From Sphingomonas soli NBRC 100801 (lineage in GTDB: Bacteria; Pseudomonadota; Alphaproteobacteria; Sphingomonadales; Sphingomonadaceae), in NCBI RefSeq assembly GCF_001591025.1, contig NZ_BCTZ01000017.1, positions 62,001-126,000 of the forward strand: DNA of 64,000 bases, read 5' to 3'. Each line of letters opens with the position of its first letter. Position 1 is the stretch's first letter. Made by a program: the position numbers and the translations under genes. A model generated the notes under the pieces. That model saw nothing but the letters and a program-made list of their open reading frames with translations, searched no databases and was not told where the DNA came from. Positions 59,502-64,000 of the stretch are shown here, in pieces.

Positions 59502-60452
59502 CTAGTCGATCCGCTTCTTCTCGATTGTCCACGCCTTGTCGGTGCACAGCCCGCAATCCGCGCCCTTGAAGGTCTTTGCCGCCTTCGCGTCGCCACGCAG
59601 CTGCCAGTCGAGCCAGCGCACCGAGACCTGCGCAACCACGCCGCCATTAGGCTCGCGGAAGGTGCCGCCATGCCCGACATTCAGATCGGCAAGCATCACC
59701 GGCACATGCTCGATCCTGCGCACATCGTCGGTGCCGTTGGGATAGGCCACGTCGCCCGGGCCGCCTAGCACATAGAGCACCGGGGTGTGCAGCGTCTTGA
59801 GCAACGATTTGTCCACGGTCATCCCGGCGATCGGATTGGTGCCGTCCGTGAAGATGCCGCTATTGTGCACGATCACCGCGCCGATCCGCGGGTCGCCCGC
59901 GAGTTGAAGCGCCTGGAGGCCGCCGCAGCTATGCCCGGCGACCGCGACCATCTTCGGATCGATCCGCCCCTGATAGGGACTGCCCGGGCGGCCATTCTCG
60001 GCGAGCGCCCAGTCAATGCCGACGCGAACGTCGTCCCAGGTGGTTTCGACGGCGAGCTTCCTGGGTTCGGCGGTACGCGGCTGGGGTCGCTGGGCGGCGC
60101 CGGGGCCGCTCAGGATCTTGCCGGGTGCAATGACGAGATAGCCATGCGAGGCGATTTCGGCGAGATGAAAGCGCGCGCCGGCGCCGTCATCGCTGCACCC
60201 GCCATTGCCCCAGACGAGCACGCCCAGCTTGCGGTTGCCCAGCGCGTCGAGGTTGGCCGGGCGATAGACGACATGATTTACCAGCCCGGGATCGACCTGC
60301 TTGATCGCCGGATAGGCACCGGTGCCGGGCGTGTCGGGCAGCGCATTGGCTGCGGCGCGCGCGGCGGCCTCGCCGGAGGGTGGGGCCTGCGGCGCCTGCT
60401 GGGCCACTGCATTCGTTGCTACCAGCGCGAGCAAGGCAAATCCGTAGCGCAT
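59502..60452 (-). CDS. Secreted alpha/beta-hydrolase (dienelactone-hydrolase/lipase-like)
   Basis: A 316-residue protein with a signal peptide (MRYGFALLALVATNAVAQ) and a Pro/Ala-rich N-terminal stretch. The fold shows GVLVWGNGGCSDDGAG (oxyanion-hole side, about 77-92), the nucleophile in VAVAGHSCGGLQALQL (G-H-S-C-G), and LYVLGGPGDVAYPNG (acid region). A histidine in LNVGHGGTFRE could complete the triad. A C-terminal CGLC pair may form a disulfide. The promoter has a LacI-type operator at 60507, so it belongs with the P450-CapA unit. Substrate unknown. Confidence 0.82.
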   Translation of the reverse strand: MRYGFALLALVATNAVAQQAPQAPPSGEAAARAAANALPDTPGTGAYPAIKQVDPGLVNHVVYRPANLDALGNRKLGVLVWGNGGCSDDGAGARFHLAEIASHGYLVIAPGKILSGPGAAQRPQPRTAEPRKLAVETTWDDVRVGIDWALAENGRPGSPYQGRIDPKMVAVAGHSCGGLQALQLAGDPRIGAVIVHNSGIFTDGTNPIAGMTVDKSLLKTLHTPVLYVLGGPGDVAYPNGTDDVRRIEHVPVMLADLNVGHGGTFREPNGGVVAQVSVRWLDWQLRGDAKAAKTFKGADCGLCTDKAWTIEKKRID

Positions 60453-60506
60453 TCCACTCTCCCGAACATTGTTATGCAGAAGAGCTATTCAATCGCGTCG
60501 GGCAAA

Positions 60507-60520
60507 TGCAAGCGATTTCA
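60507..60520. promoter_or_regulatory. LacI-type operator candidate TGCAAGCGATTTCA
   Basis: It lies 54 bases upstream of the secreted hydrolase start and touches the stop codon of the LacI gene itself. Reading toward the hydrolase, GCATAACAAT (60468-60477) could supply the -10 region, placing the operator near -35. Confidence 0.56.
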
Positions 60521-61510
60521 CGCGCTTTCGCGTGCGATCACCCTGAATCCCACGTCGATCTTGGTCTCGGTGGTCTCGCCCGCCGCCCGTGCGCGCAGCA
60601 CGCGCAGCACCTCGCGCGCGATTCGTCCGCCATCGATATCGACGGAGGTGATTGTCGGCCGCATGTCGCCCGCCATTCGCAGATTGCCAAAGCCCGTGAC
60701 GGCTAGCTGATCGGGCACGCGGATGCCTGCCGCCTGGGCTTCGATGATCAGCCCCTGCGCGATCCAGTCCGATCCGCAGACCACCACATCGGGCCGCTCG
60801 GGCAGATCGGCAAGCGCGCGATAGCTGAGGCGTCCCTGGCCGAAATGGCTCGGCACATTGACTTCCAGCCGCGTTGGATCGACGCCGCCATCGCGCACCC
60901 AGCGATCGGTGAAGCCCATTGCGCGGCGTTCGGAGCGGCTGGAGCGCGGCACCACCAGATGGGGCCGCCGATAGCCGCGTCCGCGCAGGAATCGCGCCAT
61001 CTCCTCGCCCGCAGCGCGGTGCGAAAAGCCGATCGCTACATCGATCGGCTCCTCAGGCAGACCCCAGGTTTCGATGACGGTGACGGGATTGGCGCGCAGC
61101 CTTTCGCGCATCTCCGCATTGGTGACGATGCCGGTCAGGATGATCGCATCCACCCGCCTTGCCAGCGCCATGTTGATCTCGGCTTCGAGCCTTCCATTGT
61201 CGGGACCGGTCAGCGCCAGGACGACGCTGTTGCCGTCGCTGGCCAGCCCGTCGATCATCGATTCGACGGTGTCGTTGAAGATCGAAGCGGCGATGTCCGG
61301 CACGAGCGCCGCGATCAGCCTTGTGCGGCTCCCCGCCAGCGCGCCGGCGGCCATGTTTGGGACATAGCTGGTCGCCGCGATCGCCGCGCGGATGCGCTCG
61401 GCGGTCGCTTTCGCGACCACCTCCGGATTGTTGAGAAATCGCGAAACGGTAGCAGCGGATACGCCTGCCTGAGCGGCGACATCGTCCAATCGGGGTGCGC
61501 GGGGTGCCAT
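60518..61510 (-). CDS. LacI-family transcriptional repressor
   Basis: A 330-residue regulator. The LacI helix-turn-helix and hinge are at about 6-60 (RLDDVAAQAGVSAATVSRFL, then SYVPNMAAGALAGSRT), followed by a periplasmic-binding-protein-like effector domain (LIAALVPDIAASIFNDTVES, and DVVVCGSDWIAQGLIIEAQ). It lies between the hydrolase gene and the divergent P450 unit, both carrying TGCAAGCGMTTTCA sites, the CG-centred palindrome style bound by LacI proteins. Likely effector: a small molecule handled by the P450/hydrolases, not identifiable from sequence. Confidence 0.92.
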   Translation of the reverse strand: MAPRAPRLDDVAAQAGVSAATVSRFLNNPEVVAKATAERIRAAIAATSYVPNMAAGALAGSRTRLIAALVPDIAASIFNDTVESMIDGLASDGNSVVLALTGPDNGRLEAEINMALARRVDAIILTGIVTNAEMRERLRANPVTVIETWGLPEEPIDVAIGFSHRAAGEEMARFLRGRGYRRPHLVVPRSSRSERRAMGFTDRWVRDGGVDPTRLEVNVPSHFGQGRLSYRALADLPERPDVVVCGSDWIAQGLIIEAQAAGIRVPDQLAVTGFGNLRMAGDMRPTITSVDIDGGRIAREVLRVLRARAAGETTETKIDVGFRVIARESA

Positions 61511-61556
61511 GACCCTCCTTTACGCAATATGCCACCGCTTATGCAAAAACTGCGCT

Positions 61557-61570
61557 TGCAAGCGCTTTCA
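61557..61570. promoter_or_regulatory. LacI-type operator candidate TGCAAGCGCTTTCA
   Basis: The most symmetric copy (TGAAAGCG...-like half sites around GCGC). It lies in the divergent LacI/P450 promoter, 21 bases before the P450 ATG and 46 bases from the LacI start, so autoregulation is possible. Confidence 0.62.
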
Positions 61571-61591
61571 TTGCACGGTAGCGATATTGTT

Positions 61592-62773
61592 ATGTCGCAT
61601 GACTTCGATCCCTTGCTGCCCGAGACTTTCGATAGCGCGAGCGCCGATTATGCCAGGCTGCGCGCCGAATGTCCGGTCGCGCACAGCGATGCCTGGGGCG
61701 GTTTCTGGGCGCTGATGAAGCATGAGGACGTCGCCGCAGCCGCCAGCGACTGGAAGACCTTCATCACGTCGAAGCAGAATGTGATCCCCAAGGTGGCATT
61801 CACCGGCCGCCGTCCGCCGCTGCACCTCGATCCGCCCGAACACACCCCCTATCGCCGTGCGCTCGCCCCGCTTTTCACTGACCGTCGCATCGCCCGCCTG
61901 GAGCCGGTCGTTCGCAAGATTTGCCGCGATCTGCTGGAGAAGATGGTCGCCCAAGGCGGGGGAGACGCCGTCGCCGATTATTCCGCGCACATGCCCATCG
62001 CTACCTTCGCGCACTGGATGAACCTGTCCGAAGATGCGGTGGCCGAGCTCACCCGGGTGGGGCAGCGCTACAATATCGCGGTGCAGTCCGCAGATATGGA
62101 CGCAACCAAGGAATCGAGTCTCGTCCTCTACGACATGGCCCGCCAGATCGTCGCCGATCGCCGCGCCAATACGATGCCGGAGGATGAGGACGCAACGAGC
62201 GCGCTGCTTGCCGTGCGCGTCGATGGCGAGCCGCTGCCCGAGGAGCTGATCGTCGGCACCATCCGGCAGGTGCTGGTCGTCGGCATCATCGCGCCCGGCG
62301 TGCTGATCGGCTCGATCGCTGTCCATCTCGGCCGCGATCGTGCGCTGCAGTCGCAGTTGCGCGCCGATCTGTCGCTGATCCCGGCGGCGGTCGATGAATT
62401 CCTGCGCCTCTATACCCCGTATCGCGGCTTTGCGCGCACTGCCGTGGAAGACGTCACCATTCGCGGGCGCTGCATCCATGCAGGTGAGCCGATCGCCTTG
62501 GTCTATGCCTCCGCCAATCGCGATGCGGATGTTTTCGACGATCCCGAGACATTCAGGCTCAATCGCCCCAACATGAAAGATTCGCTCGCGTTCGGCCGGG
62601 GTCCGCACACCTGCATCGGCGCAGGGCTGGCCCGGCTGGAACTGATTGTCGCCGTCGAGGAACTGCTGGCCGCCGCTCCCGGCTTTACGCTGAGCGGCGA
62701 ACCCAAGCCCACCCGCTTCCCCGAGATCGGCGCGCTCACCGCACCGATCGCGTTCGAAGGTGCTGCGGCATGA
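61592..62773 (+). CDS. Cytochrome P450 with atypical I-helix
   Basis: A 393-residue soluble bacterial P450. The heme-binding loop FGRGPHTCIGAGLARLE places the thiolate ligand at Cys341; the ExxR pair is Glu269/Arg272 in DEFLRLYTPYR; DPPEHTPYRRAL (80-91) is the usual C-helix segment. The I-helix, normally A-G-x-D/E-T, reads VVGIIAPGVLIGS (about 229-241), so both the acid and the alcohol that deliver protons for oxygen activation are missing. It may use peroxide, substrate hydroxyls or another route. The ATG at 61592 directly follows the LacI operator region. The stop overlaps the CapA-type gene by ATGA. No ferredoxin or reductase gene is visible. Confidence 0.93.
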   Translation: MSHDFDPLLPETFDSASADYARLRAECPVAHSDAWGGFWALMKHEDVAAAASDWKTFITSKQNVIPKVAFTGRRPPLHLDPPEHTPYRRALAPLFTDRRIARLEPVVRKICRDLLEKMVAQGGGDAVADYSAHMPIATFAHWMNLSEDAVAELTRVGQRYNIAVQSADMDATKESSLVLYDMARQIVADRRANTMPEDEDATSALLAVRVDGEPLPEELIVGTIRQVLVVGIIAPGVLIGSIAVHLGRDRALQSQLRADLSLIPAAVDEFLRLYTPYRGFARTAVEDVTIRGRCIHAGEPIALVYASANRDADVFDDPETFRLNRPNMKDSLAFGRGPHTCIGAGLARLELIVAVEELLAAAPGFTLSGEPKPTRFPEIGALTAPIAFEGAAA

Positions 62774-63891
62774 GCCATGTCTTCCTCGCAGTCGGCGATC
62801 TCGCGATGGACCGCGACAATTACGACGAGAGCTTCGCCGACACGCGCGACGTGCTCGCCGCTGCCGACATCACCTTCGGCCAGATCGAGACGAGCTTTGC
62901 CGAAAAGGGCGTGCGCCTACCTCAGGCGCGCCATGCCGTGCTCGCTCGCCCGGATGGCGCTGCGGCGCTTGGCCGCGCGGGATTCGATATCGTCTCGCTC
63001 GCGGGCAATCATGTGCTCGATTGGGGAAATGACGCGTTCTTCGAGACCGAGGCGAATTTGCACGCCGCCGGTGTGAAGACCGTCGGCGCGGGCGCGAACA
63101 TCGCCGAGGCGCGCAAGCCGGTCTTCTTCACGCTGGGCGATAGGACGAAGGTGGCGGTGCTCGCATATTGCAGCATCCTGCCGCACTCATATTGGGCCGA
63201 TGAGCGCCGCCCGGGCTGCACGCCGATGCGCGCGCATACCATCTACGAGCAGATCGAGCACGATCAGCCCGGCACGCCCGCGCGCATCCACACCTATCCG
63301 CATCGCGAAGATCTGGCCGCGATGGAGGCCGACATTCGCGCCGCAAAGGCCGAGGCGGACGTGGTCATCGTATCCCAGCATTGGGGCATCCATTTCGTCC
63401 GCGCCTCGATCGCCGATTATCAGCGCGACGTGGCGCGCGCCGCGATTGCCGCCGGTGCCGACGCCATATTGGGCGGCCATGCGCATATCCTGAAGGGGTG
63501 TGAGGTGATGGACGGCAAGCCCGTCTTCTACTCGCTGTGCAACTTTGCGACCGATCTCAGGATGGACCCGGTCCATGCCGCGTCGAAAAGCTTCAACGAG
63601 ATCCGCGTGCTTGCCGAGGAATGGGAGCCGGATTTCGAGAGCCTCTACAATTTCCCCAAGGCATCACGGCTTTCCATGGTCGCCCGGCTGGATATTGCGG
63701 ATGGCAGAATCGTCCGCTCGGGCTTCCTGCCGCTCTACATCGATCGCGATGCCGTGCCGCGCTTCATGGCGCCGGGCAGCGAACGGCATGCCGAAGTCGT
63801 CGATTACATGGCGGCCGTAACAGAAGAAGCGGGGCTCAACGCCCGCTACCGCGTGGAGAGTGACATGGTCGTCCTGGAGCAAGCCGCATGA
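62770..63891 (+). CDS. CapA/PgsA-family metallophosphoesterase-like protein
   Basis: A 373-residue CapA-family protein (the fold named for poly-gamma-glutamate capsule synthesis, related to calcineurin-like phosphoesterases). Marks are FLAVGDLAMDRDNYDESF (metal-binding Asp, 5-22), SLAGNHVLDWGNDAF (Asn-His, about 77-91), IVSQHWGIHF and ADAILGGHAHILKG. There is no signal peptide, unlike capsule-type CapA, so it is probably cytoplasmic. It is translationally coupled to the P450 (ATGA) and to a membrane protein behind it. This pairing suggests a role in metabolising the P450 substrate rather than capsule formation; the reaction is unknown. Confidence 0.88.
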   Translation: MSHVFLAVGDLAMDRDNYDESFADTRDVLAAADITFGQIETSFAEKGVRLPQARHAVLARPDGAAALGRAGFDIVSLAGNHVLDWGNDAFFETEANLHAAGVKTVGAGANIAEARKPVFFTLGDRTKVAVLAYCSILPHSYWADERRPGCTPMRAHTIYEQIEHDQPGTPARIHTYPHREDLAAMEADIRAAKAEADVVIVSQHWGIHFVRASIADYQRDVARAAIAAGADAILGGHAHILKGCEVMDGKPVFYSLCNFATDLRMDPVHAASKSFNEIRVLAEEWEPDFESLYNFPKASRLSMVARLDIADGRIVRSGFLPLYIDRDAVPRFMAPGSERHAEVVDYMAAVTEEAGLNARYRVESDMVVLEQAA

Positions 63892-64000
63892 GCGCGGGCA
63901 AGGCGACCGGGGGCTTCCCGCTGGAAGGCTATGTCTTCCTCTATCTGATCGCCTATCTGCCCAACGTCATCATCACCAAGCTGGTGACCACCACGGTGCA
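63888..64000 (+). CDS. Membrane protein, N-terminus only (cut by window edge)
   Basis: The ATG overlaps the stop of the CapA-type gene (ATGA) and an open frame of 37 codons runs off the right edge. It begins MSAGKATGGFPLEGYVFLYL and continues with a hydrophobic stretch (IAYLPNVIITKLVTTTV), consistent with a first membrane helix. A transporter for the P450/CapA substrate is plausible, but the family cannot be named from this fragment. Confidence 0.6.
   Translation, partial: MSAGKATGGFPLEGYVFLYLIAYLPNVIITKLVTTTV

Noticed and set aside
56066..61595. ATTGTTATG repeated at 56066, 60468 and 61586 as a possible operator
   Set aside because: The third copy contains the P450 start codon itself, and the others sit where -10 elements would be; too short and too few to call.
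1..64000. tRNA, rRNA, prophage or insertion-sequence content
   Set aside because: No cloverleaf-like segment, rRNA motif, transposase, integrase or phage structural gene was recognised on either strand.

Overview
The window reads as chromosomal DNA of a GC-rich alphaproteobacterium, most likely order Sphingomonadales. The basis is three large TonB-dependent receptors with EIVVTG-type boxes, a ferulate module of the ferA/ferB/vanillin-dehydrogenase type, many secreted hydrolases, and palindromic intergenic repeats of the GAAAGC(G/C)GGG type. I see no rRNA, tRNA, CRISPR, phage or IS element. Gene density is high, and most neighbours in a cluster overlap by ATGA or GTGA.

Layout. (1) 1-5243, minus: a Wsp-like chemosensory operon in transcription order CheW, CheR-TPR, CheW, MCP, CheA; CheA runs off the left edge. 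An orphan FixJ-type regulator lies at 5523-6134. (2) 6364-18501: a catabolic island with fumarylacetoacetase plus esterase, a LuxR-type regulator, a DUF849/BKACE beta-keto acid cleavage enzyme plus MFS carrier, an NMT1-like lipoprotein, a TonB receptor, a Tat-lipoprotein amidohydrolase and a Tat-exported crotonase. Four copies of one 22-bp palindrome, CTGTATCYC-N4-GGGAKACAG, sit in front of these units and tie them into one regulon. (3) 18583-37752: GntR/FadR regulators, two paralogous TonB receptors, and an arabinan/L-arabinose utilisation locus. It holds GH51 and GH43 arabinosidases, a secreted esterase, aldose epimerase, a FucP-type carrier, a sugar 1-dehydrogenase, an IlvD/Edd-type aldonate dehydratase and an FAH-fold AraD1-type enzyme, so the sugar is oxidised without phosphorylation.

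(4) 37896-49001, minus: a tightly coupled operon with an MFS carrier, TRAP transporter DctQ-DctM-DctP, four different CaiB/BaiF family III CoA-transferase paralogues, and a 780-residue protein that looks like two fused 2-hydroxyacyl-CoA dehydratase D-component domains without the usual cysteines. A divergent LysR gene and a truncated phytanoyl-CoA dioxygenase-like gene sit at its head. This is the best candidate for an undescribed pathway. (5) 50068-56049: a MarR regulator and the hydroxycinnamate operon (vanillin dehydrogenase, feruloyl-CoA hydratase-lyase, ADP-forming feruloyl-CoA synthetase, amidohydrolase). (6) 56084-64000: a MmgE/PrpD protein, secreted hydrolases, an Arr-type rifampin ADP-ribosyltransferase, a LacI regulator, and a P450-CapA-membrane protein operon. 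Three copies of a TGCAASCGMTTTCA-like operator suggest the LacI protein controls the units around it.

Overall the window is a set of substrate-specific plant-matter catabolic modules, each with its own outer-membrane or inner-membrane transporter and local regulator. Functions are read from motifs and family knowledge only; substrates of regions 2, 4 and 6 are unknown.
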